64,000 bases of DNA from Adiantum capillus-veneris (lineage: Eukaryota; Streptophyta; Polypodiopsida; Polypodiales; Pteridaceae), in the NCBI GenBank assembly GCA_014529385.2, contig CM043942.1:64788184-64852183 (forward strand), read 5' to 3'. This document shows, piece after piece, positions 34,276-45,335 of this stretch. A program made the position numbers and the translations under genes. The first letter of the stretch is position 1, and each line of letters opens with the position of its first letter. The notes under the pieces were generated by a model that saw only the letters and a program-made list of their open reading frames with translations, was not told where the DNA came from and did not search any database.

Positions 34276-34565
34276 TAGATACCTTTCTCGCTATTATCCT
34301 TTACATACACCTCTTGCTCCTTTGCCACAGGTGCCGCAATCTATTTCTTTGCCAACGTAGTTTATTCCTTGGGCTCCTTGGCCAGAATATATTGAGATAT
34401 ACCCACATCTATTGGAGGAGGTCTATCGGGCACATACTGCAGATTTTAGAGGCTTTGGCTACATTGATATTTCCTCTTCACCAAAATAGGTTGAAGAGAA
34501 ACAATCGGAACCTTCCAACCGGAGGGGCTGATTGTGGGTTCGCGCAATCCACCGTGCCTGCTAGG

Positions 34566-34914
34566 TGTTACGGCATGCGGTCATGCGGTATTGGGTGGCC
34601 GTGGTGGCAGTTCTTCACAGGATATCATGGGACAGGAGTGTGTGAACCATTCCCGATCTATACTGGAGCAACGGTTGTATATGGAGGGGCATACCTGTCT
34701 TGTGATGTAACTCAACCAATCTCTATGATATTCATGGCATCTACTATTGTAACTCTGTGTCTGGATCACACATGAATGAAGCAAGCGGTGTTCTGTGCCT
34801 GTGTACTGTGTACAGTCTTCTATCGTCGTTCTATATGTTGATGTTCATATAATGTAGTCGTGGGTAATTGTTCCCATAATGCCTATTGCTCTTGTGCGGG
34901 CAATAGCCATTACA
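34566..34914 (+). repeat. LG 3' LTR
   Basis: 349 bp; about 44 bp shorter than its partner, the loss being in the first 80 bp. Confidence 0.92.
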
Positions 34915-36060
34915 ATGGTGTAGCGATAAATGCATATGACATGGATTTTCAAGCTGGCACCCCTTTAAGAATGGTTTTTGTTGACGAGGATATGTGCTCT
35001 CATCTTACTGTGCAATGTGCGTGAGTGTTGGACTCTACGACACTCCACCATTCCTAAGTTAATAGACTTTGACTCTTATGCTCATCTCATCGAGCATGAA
35101 CAACACGACTTAGATATGCTCAACTCTTCCAGCTTGAGCGTAAGCCTAATAACTACGACTCTTAGCACAGATTTTAATATGACTTGAAGCTTTGGGACTA
35201 ATGCTTGGTCATTTTATGGCTCAGCAGCTCGACTCTGACCATGCCAAAGAATGTTTTTTGCACCCTGGTGACTTGACTTTTTACACTCTTGTGCTTACCA
35301 CAAACAGTTTTTCAAGTAAAAGTAAGTTTCAATCCTCAAAAAGAGGATTAGTGAAGGACCAAGTCGTTCTTGAAAGTTTCTTTTGCCATACCTATTTTAT
35401 CATCCTCAAATTTTCATTCACGTTGGTTGGGTTGTTCTTTTTTTACTGTGAAGACTCCATTATCTTTTTTATTCTCCAATTAGGCATGTTGATAGGAGTT
35501 TTTGATGTTGTTGTAGGCCTATGTTCACTGTCAATATTTGGCTTTTGACTAGGACCATTGGAAGACTCAGGAATAAAAAACTTGAGGATCTTTCTAACTC
35601 CTTTGTTGACTTTTGTTGAGCTCTAGGTCTTGTTGAGTTCTTGAGATCGTCATGCAGGACTGGTGTAGTTTCAGTTGGCTCGTGGTTGACTAGTAGCCAA
35701 ATCTTTGTATAACCTGTGTAGAGTCCTTGTCTAAGAGGAAGATTCTTTGAGATCTGTCTCTATTCTGTATTCTCTTGAAAGTTTGGTAGACTTTAGCACC
35801 TTTTGAATGTGTTCTGTTGTATACCTACTACTTAAGTATCTTAGGATATTGTCGAGGTTGATACCATGTAGGCCTTCTTTCTTGGGAGGGACTTGTAGTT
35901 ACTTCATATGCCCTAGCATGTTGTTTTGGTACGCATATCTATATGTTACCTCTTTAGTACTCCTGTTCTTTTAAGCTCCATTGTGATGCTATCCATCCCA
36001 TGTGTTTGTCTTTCGGTGTTAATTTCTTGTCTTTAATCCAAATCAGATCATTGACTTTGA

Positions 36061-36928
36061 TTAAACTACTCGGAACAAACACTTGCTTGACTTTCCTTTG
36101 TTTTCTTGAGTACTTTGGCTGAAATATCTTTGCTCTTTGGATATCTCCTTAGAGGTTTCAATTGGGTCAGCAATTGACTTGAAGCTTTGAAAGCCTGACT
36201 TTCTTGAAGAAGATGATCCATGAGGGTTCTTTGATGTAGAGGCATACAATGTCACACCTTCTTTGCTAATCGATGGAAGTTCCACTTTAGCTTTACCTTT
36301 GTCTGCAAGATTTGTCTTTGATTCTTGTGACTTTAGCATCTATGAATCTAGAATTAATGGTACCTGTAACTGTTGCTTGCTAACTCTTCAAAAAGAGAGT
36401 ATTAGCATTATGTATTCTTTCTAGACCTTGTGCTGGTCTAACCATTGATGCCCAAGTATGACATCTGCAAGCATTTTCTTTGAAGGCTTCACCTAAAACT
36501 TCACATGCTCTTCATGATGTTGGATGCTAAGGGTAGCAATCATCTCTTTTTGACTTGTAGCCTTACCCATGATTTCTCTATTATCTGGCTTGCCTGGAGT
36601 AATCTCTCAAATGCTCTGGATGTTTTGTGCAATCATATTATACTTTGCTTCTTTATCCAGTAGAGTGTTGCATCTGACACTTGCTCCTTCCATACTACAG
36701 AGAACTACAGATATTCTCATTGTTGGCTCTATTGAAGATGTGTGTACAACTTTTTCCATGGTATCATCTTGATCTAACTGTGTCTCTATGGAGGGTACGT
36801 TGAGACCCTGTTTTCTAATTTGACTTTCTTCAGCTGAGTTTAGCTGGAAATGAGTGATTGATCTTTGTACTTCCTATTGCTTCTTGGTTTTCTGTAACCT
36901 TGTTCTCCTTTACTTTTGGCTTTGGTGG
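36061..36928 (-). pseudogene. F2 degenerate retropepsin-like region
   Basis: Minus-strand reading just left of LE. CNTLLDKEAKYNMIAQNI fits the retropepsin active-site segment (LxDTGAxxNxI), with DTG replaced by DKE. MLADVILGHQWL, at about 36475-36440, fits the second signature (D-V-I-L-G-x-x-W-L). Several stops lie between and after, and an Lys/Ser-rich tail (36061-36339) follows. The upstream frame joins the F2 ORF at 45336 on the other side of LE. Alternative: a non-catalytic gag-pol linker. Confidence 0.55.
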
Positions 36929-37084
36929 TGACGAGCGCAAAGCGCAACACGGACCCCAAAGGCCTTTAGAATGCTGGGAGCCGATGCACGCCGCAAGCCG
37001 ATCACAGTGAAGCGAACAGGGAGCACCACCTATCTTTGAGCGGTTAGGATGTAGACGATAGTGATTTGGAATATCACGGACTCT

Positions 37085-37109
37085 AAACACACACACACAC
37101 ACACACACG

Positions 37110-37141
<32 letters not shown>
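37085..37141. repeat. (CA)n microsatellite
   Basis: About 57 bp of CA repeats with two CG variants, in the LE 3' LTR. The 5' LTR has only a short ACACAC stretch at the same place. Confidence 0.95.
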
Positions 37142-37144
<3 letters not shown>

Positions 37145-37488
37145 TAGACATGTGATGAAATCCTTCAGGGGTGTGAGGGAGAATTATTCTCTTGCAATAT
37201 TTACAGAAAAATTATTTCCGACAGGGTGGCAAATCATGGTCATAGAGAGATAGAGGGATAGATAGTGAACCTACTTGGTGCGTTCTCTAGAGATGACTCA
37301 TTGACATGAAACCTTGCTAACATGAGTGTGTGTGTATCGACTGTTGGAGTCGAGATGTGGACATAGCTTTCTTTACATCATGTAATTCCCAAAGCAAACC
37401 ACTACGCTAAGTCTCTTCTCTTGTGATGCAAATGTTTCCAATTCCTCCCACCAAAATACTACCAAGTGCTGACCTCTCATGAACTTGC

Positions 37489-37507
37489 CCCCCCCCCCCC
37501 CCCCCCC

Positions 37508-37541
<34 letters not shown>
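37489..37541. repeat. Poly-C tract (one A interruption)
   Basis: About 53 bp of C. The equivalent place in the partner LTR (about 43281) reads GCCTTCCCCCGG. G-quadruplex potential on the minus strand, or a sequencing or assembly effect. Confidence 0.9.
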
Positions 37542-37542
<1 letters not shown>

Positions 37543-38031
37543 ATAGTGACCTCTCAGTGCCTTTTTATAGGTGCTGACTGCTTTAGATTAGGATAATCTG
37601 GTGGGATTAGGGTAATGTAATCAGGGGAGACAAAGCAAGGCAGTGGGCCCTAGGTGGTTGACCCTTGCTTTGTCTTGGGAAAAAAACCTCTAGCTGGGCC
37701 TTTGTGCCCATCACCTAGAGAGATGAGAATTTACAAATTTGGGTTTTTTTACAAGATTTGGTTTGAAAACTGGAAAAATGATGATAACATACGATTTTAT
37801 ACTGAAGAGGGCGTTGAGGATGCATTGTCGGTGAATGGAAGCTTCGCTGATGCATCGACCGGGTCGGCCGGGGCATGTCTTTGCTTTCGGGGTCGGCCGG
37901 GGCATGCCTTTGGCGCCTTTGCTTGTTTCACTGTTGGCGGCTCGTGCTTTGACCGCCTTCTTTCTTTTCTGCCAATGTTGTCGATGTCCTTCATTTTTTA
38001 AAATATTTTTTATGTTGTGAGTGTGCGTATA

Positions 38032-38062
<31 letters not shown>

Positions 38063-38308
38063 AGATGAGTGTGGATAAATGTGTGTGTATATGTATGGGT
38101 GCGCGAGCATGAGTGTGTATGGATAAGTCTGCGTGGAAATGGGTGGTATATATACATTTTTTATTGATTTTTTACTTTTATTGGTTTGATGCCTACTGCA
38201 GGGAAATCAGTGTGTGAATGAGGAGGGGGGATGGTGTGTGTGTGTGTGTATACAGCAAGGGTGTGTGTGTGATAGAGAGAGAGTATCTTTTTCCACGCGG
38301 ATGCGCCT

Positions 38309-38310
<2 letters not shown>

Positions 38311-38359
<49 letters not shown>

Positions 38360-38406
38360 AGCGAGCTGCCTGCAGGCTGAGAGCACAGCGAGAGAGAGAG
38401 AGAGAG
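38311..38406. repeat. (GA)n microsatellites in LE 3' LTR
   Basis: (GA)n at about 38311-38357 and 38388-38406, part of a GA-rich kilobase running to 39060. Confidence 0.9.
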
Positions 38407-39560
38407 GGAGATGGGGTGAGGTGGCGAGGGAGGGAGAAGGTGAGGGAGCGGTTGGATGTGTGTGTGGATAAGAGAGAGAGAGAGTGTTCCTTATCTGCAC
38501 CTGTATAGGCTTAAGAAAGGGGAGCGGCGGAGAGTGAGAGAGAGAGAGTGTGAGAAATAGAGAGAGGGGCTTAAGGGGAGAGAGTTTATGGTAAGGGAAG
38601 AGGGAGAGGGGAAAAGTGGTGGGTTGGTAAGGAGTTAAGAGCTGTAGTGTGATGTGTGTGTGTATAGAATAAGAGAGAGAGTGAGTGAGAGAGGAGAGAG
38701 AGGGGAAGAAGAGAGGGATTTTGGCTTCTTGTAGGCAACAAGGGAGATAGAGAGAGAGGATGGCCAAGCACTGCGCCATTGTGGCTACGGCATGAAAGAG
38801 CTAGAGCTAGGGGTGAGCGAGTTGTCAGTGAGAGAGAAGGAGTGGATGATGGAGAGAGAGTGGGTTCCGAGAAGGGAGAGAGGGGAAGAGGGAGGTGTGT
38901 AGGGAAAATGAGAGAGAGAGAGTGGGATATTTCCTTCCATGCCCGCGGGCCTTTTATCAGAGAGAGGGGAAGAGGGCTGGATTGATGGAGGGAGAGATGG
39001 GTTACGACGGCCCACCAGGGGAATAAAACAAAAGGGAGAGAGAGGAAGGGGAGAGTAAAGAGGGTGGCGTGCTAGGCTAGGGTATGGACGAGCGAGGGCA
39101 TGAGGGTGATAAGGCTCGCCAAGTGAGGGGGGGGGGGGGGAATACATTATGTGACGAGGCCATGCTAGTAAAAGCTACTTGACCAGACATTGCTGAGCCT
39201 TCCGATGGTGTCGCCAAGGCTTCGGCAGAGGAAAGATAATCTCTTTTTTTCTTTGATTTCCAAAAATTGGCTATCATTAGCCCTCCCCTTTTGGCTAGAG
39301 ACATTCATGTCTCTAGCCCTGACTCTGATTCTTCTTCAGTTGATTTGTAGGAACCGATATTGAGTTGCCTTTTGAACTAGACATTCCATTTGGCCATTGG
39401 TGAGAATTTTGGGATATTCATGGAAATGCAATAGGTCAATAGGTCGGTGATTGAGGGGTTGATGAGCATGTTCTTGGAATAGTGTCGGTTGATTAAATGG
39501 GGGGAGCCCTTATGGCTTCCAGAACTTTGTGCAGTGTCCTCGTAGATCCCAGTGTGAAGA

Positions 39561-40094
39561 TTAGGATTCTTTCTGCAGTGTTCGAATAATAAAATTTGTA
39601 TGCCAAATAGGACCAAATTTGTAACCACCAGTAGCAAGAGGCGAAATGAGCATCTTGGCTCCTGCAAAGATAGAAATGAAAATTATGATTCCCAAGAGTG
39701 TGCCAAGAATCCACCATATATGGCCGCCTTGTTGGTATGGTGAGCTCCAGCTGTCTTTAGAATCTTGCTTACTGTCGTGATTGGAAAAACTTGCAAGCAT
39801 ACCATGCATCTCTTGGGTGTGCACAAACATGTCAGCTGTCTTTTTTGATGCTGATAGTAAGCCACCTACCTTGAGGCTTAAATACAAGCGTAACCCACTT
39901 ATCTCTCTCCATAGAGAGGATACACTATTTGTAAAAAATTGCACCACATTGGGAATGAGACCTTCATTCTTGCATTCTATCAACCTTTTGTCTATCCATG
40001 GCTCCTTAACTCTTATCTCCATGCTGATCTTACCTCTATATGTTAGAGCGTCTAGCCATAGCCATAGGTCTAATGCATCCCATTGAAAACACAA
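39561..40094 (-). CDS. LE 3'-proximal ORF with a transmembrane segment (env-position)
   Basis: 178 codons open between gag and the 3' LTR. It holds a basic amphipathic middle (SSLWREISGLRLYLSL) and one strong hydrophobic stretch, WWILGTLLGIIIFISIFAG, near residues 128-147, followed by a short tail. In Athila/Tat-type gypsy elements and in retroviruses the ORF in this place encodes an envelope-like membrane protein; the position and single membrane span fit, but I see no other family motif. The ATG is not well placed and the start is uncertain. Could also be a chance ORF. Confidence 0.45.
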   Translation of the reverse strand: MCFQWDALDLWLWLDALTYRGKISMEIRVKEPWIDKRLIECKNEGLIPNVVQFFTNSVSSLWREISGLRLYLSLKVGGLLSASKKTADMFVHTQEMHGMLASFSNHDSKQDSKDSWSSPYQQGGHIWWILGTLLGIIIFISIFAGAKMLISPLATGGYKFGPIWHTNFIIRTLQKES

Positions 40095-40124
40095 TGTTGC
40101 ATTGTGGAGGAGTCTGGAACATCC

Positions 40125-41153
40125 TTAAAAGGTTGGCAACATACTGATCATCAACCTTACTCTGAACACCCTCTGGCATAAACTGGAGGCATTACCCATC
40201 TCCAAGTTTATAACACCTTTCATTAGACTAGAGGCATTACCCATCTCTAAGTCTATGACACTACATAATAAAGTCTTTCTTGGCTGCCAAGCCTCTGGAG
40301 CAATATCCAACTCCAAACCTTCAGTCTTGCTTACCTCTTTGTTATGGTCCTCCAGTGGAACTTCCTTGATGCAAGATTCCTTTAGCTTGCTACACTGTCC
40401 TTGGTCCATGCTGGTGCACAGGCTTCGATTTCCAAAGCCCTCCCCTTTGCTTGATATGTTGTCCATCTTCTGCAAAGCCTTGCTAGCACGTTGGTCTTCA
40501 TCTTCTCTTGTATTTTCCATGCCCTCTGCATTCCTCTTACTCTGGCGAGGCCTGATCAACACTTTACACCTTCTTACCCTTACCAGGGTTAAAGAGGTAC
40601 TCACATTCGTAGCACAATTTTCTTGACTTACCTCCCCCACTAGGGTAGCATCTTTTGATTCTTTAACCTCTTGTTCCACTCCTTCAGTCCTTTGAACAAA
40701 ATTCTCGCTTGATCCTTCTTCTGTTATCTTCATCTTGACCTCTTGTACAAGACCAATGATACTTGGTGTGTGGGTACCAATTGGTGGTGGGCATAGGATG
40801 AGTGTAAGTGGTGATTGTGGGGGTGGTTGCATCGGTGGCTGTAGGAAGTGAACTGGTGGGACTAGCTGTGGTTGCACGGCTGGTGGTGGGATTTGAACAT
40901 GTGAGATTGGTTGTCTGGGTGGTGGTGGTCTCGCCCTTGGCAGAGAGATCTGATTCGGTCTCCCTCCTATATTGAAATTCTGCCTTCTTAGATGTGGGCA
41001 GTAGTACATACCATGGCCGTCTTCCCCGCAATTATAACATGGTACTCTTGGTTTTGCCTTTTTTTTCCCCTTCCTTGTTCTGAATTTCTGACACTTGCAT
41101 GCCCTTGCTGCACTAGATGCACGGATAAACTCTCGAGTTGGGTAGTGATGCAA
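40125..41153 (-). pseudogene. LE gag, zinc knuckle and Pro-rich part
   Basis: 343 codons. Basic leader (RTRKGKKKAKPR), CCHC box CYNCGEDGHGMYYC near residue 40, a Pro/Gln-rich stretch and a hydrophilic tail. Near the end a 45-bp (15-residue) tandem repeat, LEMGNASSL, occurs twice (40186-40275). No protease, RT or integrase follows. Confidence 0.72.
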
Positions 41154-41318
41154 CTCAGCAGGTCTTGCTACTCTTCTGATGCCTCTTGTGGTTGGGCTCT
41201 ATGAACGGCTGTTGCACTCACTGGGGTTAGTCAAATTGATCTTGATTCCTTTGACTTGTTGACTCTTGCTTGCATGCACAGCTTCTTGTCTTTAAGGCGA
41301 GATACTTCTATTTCCAAC

Positions 41319-41780
41319 TCATATGTTGCAGGAAACCTTCCCTTCACCTTCTCCTTCAGCAGCGACCACAGGCCAGCAATGGTCCTTTTTTAGGAAATTA
41401 GGCGCTCCTTCACCTTCCTCCCGTGAGTCAACCCATGGCTCCCACAAATCCACAAACTTGGACTCATAGGTGGCATACTCTAGCAGACTCCCCCGCTTTA
41501 ATTCTATCAGTAGCTGCCATAGCTTCTCCAAGGTTGTGCCTGCACCAAACCTCTTCACAAAGGCAACACATAATACATCCCATGCAATTTTGGTAGCTTG
41601 GGGCAAAGCATTGTACCAAGAGTTGGCCTCTACTTTCATCAGTAGAGGAAAAATTCGAAGCCGTGAGGCGTCGTCATCCTTGTTGGAAACCGCACAAGCC
41701 ATGTCGAAATCATCCAAAAAGTTGGTGGTGACGTCTTCTCCCTTCTTTCCACTAAACGTGGGGGAAGAAACACTTTTCAT
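41319..41780 (-). pseudogene. LE gag, capsid part
   Basis: 154 codons from an ATG at 41780. The retrotransposon-gag core is clear: RLRIFPLLMKVEANSWYNAL, then AFVKRFGAGTTLEKLWQLL and YATYESKFVDLW. The frame ends at 41319, and the zinc-knuckle part lies downstream in another ORF. In an intact element this protein would form the particle. Confidence 0.8.
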
Positions 41781-44067
41781 GGTAATGACTCTGGAAATTA
41801 CAATTTATTTATTTTAATCTTAATGAGAGGCTCATAGCGGCTTACATCAAAAGAGTGGTAGTAATCCGGAAGGGGCGAGATGATGTGACGTGGAGATCTC
41901 AGGATTTCATCAAGCATCTCGGCTCCGAATAAGAAAACAATATTTTGTTGGTAGAATATCTTCCTATCAATATACACGTTTACATACATGTGTTGCAAGA
42001 AACGGAAAGGAAATACTTTTTGCCTATTGTTATTATCAATGTCGAGTGTAGGGCAAGGATCTTGACCACTAGGGTTGCGTACCTCAGGTGTTGACAAGGT
42101 GACAAATTCACCACATGCTCCTACCTCTTGTAGAAGTCCTCACAATCCTCCACATTGGGTTCAAAATAGACTGGGAGAGAAGAGTCTACCGCAATTGACT
42201 TTCCATTTTTCATGCGGCGATGGCACTTGGGTGGTCAAACTTCATTTGAACTCTCCAAGCCTACAGAGAGTGTAGGCCCACTTGCGTCCACCAAATGCTT
42301 TAGGCTTCCGGACTTAGACTTTATGGTTGATGTAGTCGACGACTCCTCTCGAAGCATTAGAGAGAAAACACTTGGTGCTATAGAAAATCTAACTGTCGTG
42401 AGAGTGCCGCGATTTTCAAAAGCAAAACTCACCGTTCTTTCTTCACTTCCTTTGTCAGCACTCATTGATAGAATTCTTTGGTTTTGACAGCACTGATGGC
42501 ACTTCATAGCCTTCCACCTGATGCTCTCAATTTGTGATTAGAACGAGCAACACAAGATGGGGAGCTTACCTTTTGAATATCGACAACACTACAGCCTGGC
42601 AGTAGTACTTCAATGAAGGCGGCTAATGCCTCCTTAGTCTTCTCCTCTTCCATCCTCGAGTTAGAGAACTCCTTCAGCCATTCGTCCACGATTGATGAGG
42701 TGTGTTGCTTTCAACATTGTAAACTAAAGGTTTCTTGGAAGCCCTGCTCCGTGGGGGCACCAAATGACGAGCGCAAAGCACGACATGGACCCCGACGGCC
42801 TCTAGAATGCCGGGAGCCAATGCACGCTGCAAGCCGGTCACAGTGAAGCGAACAGGGGGCACCACCTAACTTTGAGCGGGTAGGAACGGTGATTTAAAAT
42901 ATCACAGACTCTACACACACATACACACACAGAGAGAATAGATAGGTGATGAAAACCCTCGAGGGTGTGAGGGAGAATTATTCTCTTGCAATATTTACAG
43001 CAACCTTATTTTCAGCGAGGTGGAAAATCATGGTGATAGAGAGATAGAGGGAGAGATAGTGAACCTACTTGGTGCGTTCTCTAGAGATGACTCACTGACA
43101 TGAAACCTTGCTAACATGAGTGTGTGTGTATCGATCGTCGGAGTTGAGATGTGGACATAGCTTCCTTTACATCATATAATTCCCAAAGAAAATCACTACG
43201 CTAAGTCCCCTCTCTTGTGATGCAAATTTTTCCAATTCCTCCCACCAAAATGCTACCAAGTGCTGACCTCTCATGAACTTGCCTTCCCCCGGTAGTGACC
43301 TCTTAGTGCCTTTTTATAGGTGTTGGCTGCTTTAGATTGGAATAATTTGGTGTGATTAGGGTAATCTAATCAGCAGAGACAAAGCAAGGCGGTGGGTCCT
43401 GGGTGGTTGACCCTTGCTTTGTCTTGGGAAATATTATAAGGAAAACCTCTAGGTGGGCCTTTGTGACCATCACTTAAAGAGATGAGAATTTACAAATTTG
43501 GGATTTTTTACAAGATTTGGTTTGAAAATTGGAAAAATGATAATAACCTACAGGTTTTTACTGAAGAGGGCGTCGAGGACGCAATGTTGGTGAATGGTAG
43601 CTTCGCTGATGCATTGGTGTAGTACATTCATCACTTTCGGGGTCGATCGGGGCATGCCTTCAGCGCCTTTGCTTGTTTCGGTGTTGGTGACGCGTGCTTT
43701 GACTGCCTTCTTTCTTTTTTGTTGATGTCATTGATGTCCTTCGGTTTTTTTATATTTTTTAAGTTGTGAGTGTGTGTATATGCGTGCGTGTGTATGTGTA
43801 TAGGTGAGTGCGGGTAGATGTGTGTATATATGTATGGGTGCACGAGAGTGAGTATGTATGGATAAGTGTGCGTGGGAACGGGTGGTATATATAAATATTT
43901 CTTTTTTCTTTTTTCTTTTTTTGTTTGGCTCACTCTTGCAGGGAACGCAGTGTGTGAGTGGGGGGGGGGGGGGGGGGGGATGGTGTGTGTGTGTATACAG
44001 CAAGAGTGTGGGTGTGTGATAAAGAAAGAGAATCTTTTTCCACCCGGATGTGCCTGCACAGGCCTGG

Positions 44068-44069
<2 letters not shown>

Positions 44070-44123
<54 letters not shown>

Positions 44124-44288
44124 GAATAGCGGGCTGCCTGCGGGTTGAGAGTGCAGCGCCAGAGAGAGAGGGAGATGAGGTGAGGTGGCGAGGGAGGGAG
44201 AAGGAGAGGGAGCGGTTGTGTGTGTGTGTGATATAAGAGAGAGAGAGTGTTTCTTATCTGTGCCTATACAGGCTTAAGAAACGGGAGC

Positions 44289-44363
<75 letters not shown>

Positions 44364-44830
44364 TCGGGCTTGCACAGACTGTGAACATAGCGCCCGTCAG
44401 AAAGAGAGAGAATATTCGGGCTAGCCTACCGACCGACAGAGAGCGTGGGAAAGGGGGGGGGTTTGGCAATGAAGTGGGGTAAGGTAGGGGTGTGTGGTGA
44501 GAGAGAGAGAATATTATTATCTCGTTTTGCTCAAGAAACTATAGGAGGGGAGAGAGTCAATGGGGTGGAGAAGAGGGAGAGGGAGTAGCGGGCAAAAGGA
44601 ATGAGAAGGTAAGGCTCAGTGTGTGTGTATGTAGATAAGAGAGAGTGAGAGAGAGACTTCGGCTTCCTGTAGGCAACGAGGGAGATAGAGAGAGAGGATG
44701 GTCGAGCATTGTGCCATGTGGCCGCGACAAGAGCTAGAGAGAGCGAGTTGTCAACGAGAGAGATGGAGTGGATGAGGGAGAGAGAGTGGGTGCCGAGAAG
44801 GGAGAGAGGGGAACAGGGAGGTGTGTAGGG

Positions 44831-44909
<79 letters not shown>
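44070..44909. repeat. (GA)n microsatellites in LE 5' LTR
   Basis: Long arrays at about 44070-44126, 44293-44359 and 44835-44908, with a poly-G run at 43961-43979. They are longer than the matching arrays of the 3' LTR. Confidence 0.92.
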
Positions 44910-44910
<1 letters not shown>

Positions 44911-44999
44911 TTGGATATTTCATTCCATGCCCGCGGGGCCTTCGCTCAGAGAGAGGGGAATATGGATGGATCGATGGAGGGAGAGATGGATTACGACGG

Positions 45000-45121
45000 C
45001 CCGCGAGGGGAATAAAACAAGAGGGAGAGAGAGGGAGGGAAGAGTGAAACCAAGGGTAGGCCCGCGAGGGGAATAAAACAAGAGGGAGAGAGAGGGAGGG
45101 AAGAGTGAAACCAAGGGTAGC
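45000..45121. repeat. Exact 61-bp tandem duplication
   Basis: Two adjacent copies starting CCCGCGAGGGGAATAAAACA at 45000 and 45061, without differences. The partner LTR has a single copy (about 39002). Confidence 0.93.
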
Positions 45122-45335
45122 CTGCTAGGCTGGGGTATGGATGAGCGAGGGCATGAGGGTGATAAGGTTGGCCAAGTGAGGAGGGGGGCCATGTGACGAG
45201 GCCATGCCAGTAAAAGCTAGGACCATTAGGTTGACCAGGCATTGCTGAGCCTTCCGATGGTGTTGCTAAGGCTTCTACAGAGGAAAGATAATCTTTTTCT
45301 TTCTTTTTTCTTTGATTTCTGAAAATTGGCTATCA

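Larger units (their letters stand above)
32664..34914 (+). mobile_element. LG: small gag-only LTR element
   Basis: 2251 bp, plus strand. LTRs 32664-33056 (393 bp) and 34566-34914 (349 bp, with a deletion near its start) begin TGTTAC and end CCATTACA. TSD ATGGT at 32659-32663 and 34915-34919. TGGCGACCACGATGC two bases after the left LTR is a likely primer site. The 1.5-kb interior encodes only a gag-like protein. The uninterrupted counterpart of the target is in F1 near 24490. Confidence 0.92.
36929..39276 (-). repeat. LE 3' LTR
   Basis: 2348 bp with internal (CA)n, a run of more than 50 C/G, (TG)n and several (GA)n arrays. Confidence 0.85.
36929..45335 (-). mobile_element. LE: large LTR element with gag and a membrane-type ORF, no pol
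   Basis: Two long direct repeats, 36929-39276 (2348 bp) and 42765-45335 (2571 bp), start TGACGAGCGCAAAGC and end GGCTATCA. Flanks are GTGG (36925-36928, 45336-45339); a 4-bp duplication also keeps the F2 frame open across the site. On the minus strand the polypurine tract AAAAGGGGAGGGCTAA (39277-39292) precedes the 3' LTR. The 3.5-kb interior has gag and a transmembrane ORF but no RT or integrase. The LTRs differ in microsatellite lengths and at many bases, so the insertion is old. Confidence 0.85.
42765..45335 (-). repeat. LE 5' LTR
   Basis: 2571 bp partner of 36929-39276; longer because of expanded GA arrays and a 61-bp tandem duplication at 45000-45121. The minus-strand sequence next to it, TTTGGTGCCCCCACGG, is the likely primer site. 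Confidence 0.85.

Noticed and set aside
37086-38060. CRISPR-like or satellite array in the repeat-rich LE LTR
   Set aside because: Simple dinucleotide repeats without spacers, and the host is eukaryotic.
38207-38779. Ser/Leu-rich ORF of 190 codons, and similar ORFs at 44531-44923 and 50436-51169
   Set aside because: Translations of GA/CT microsatellites; open only because the repeat lacks stops.
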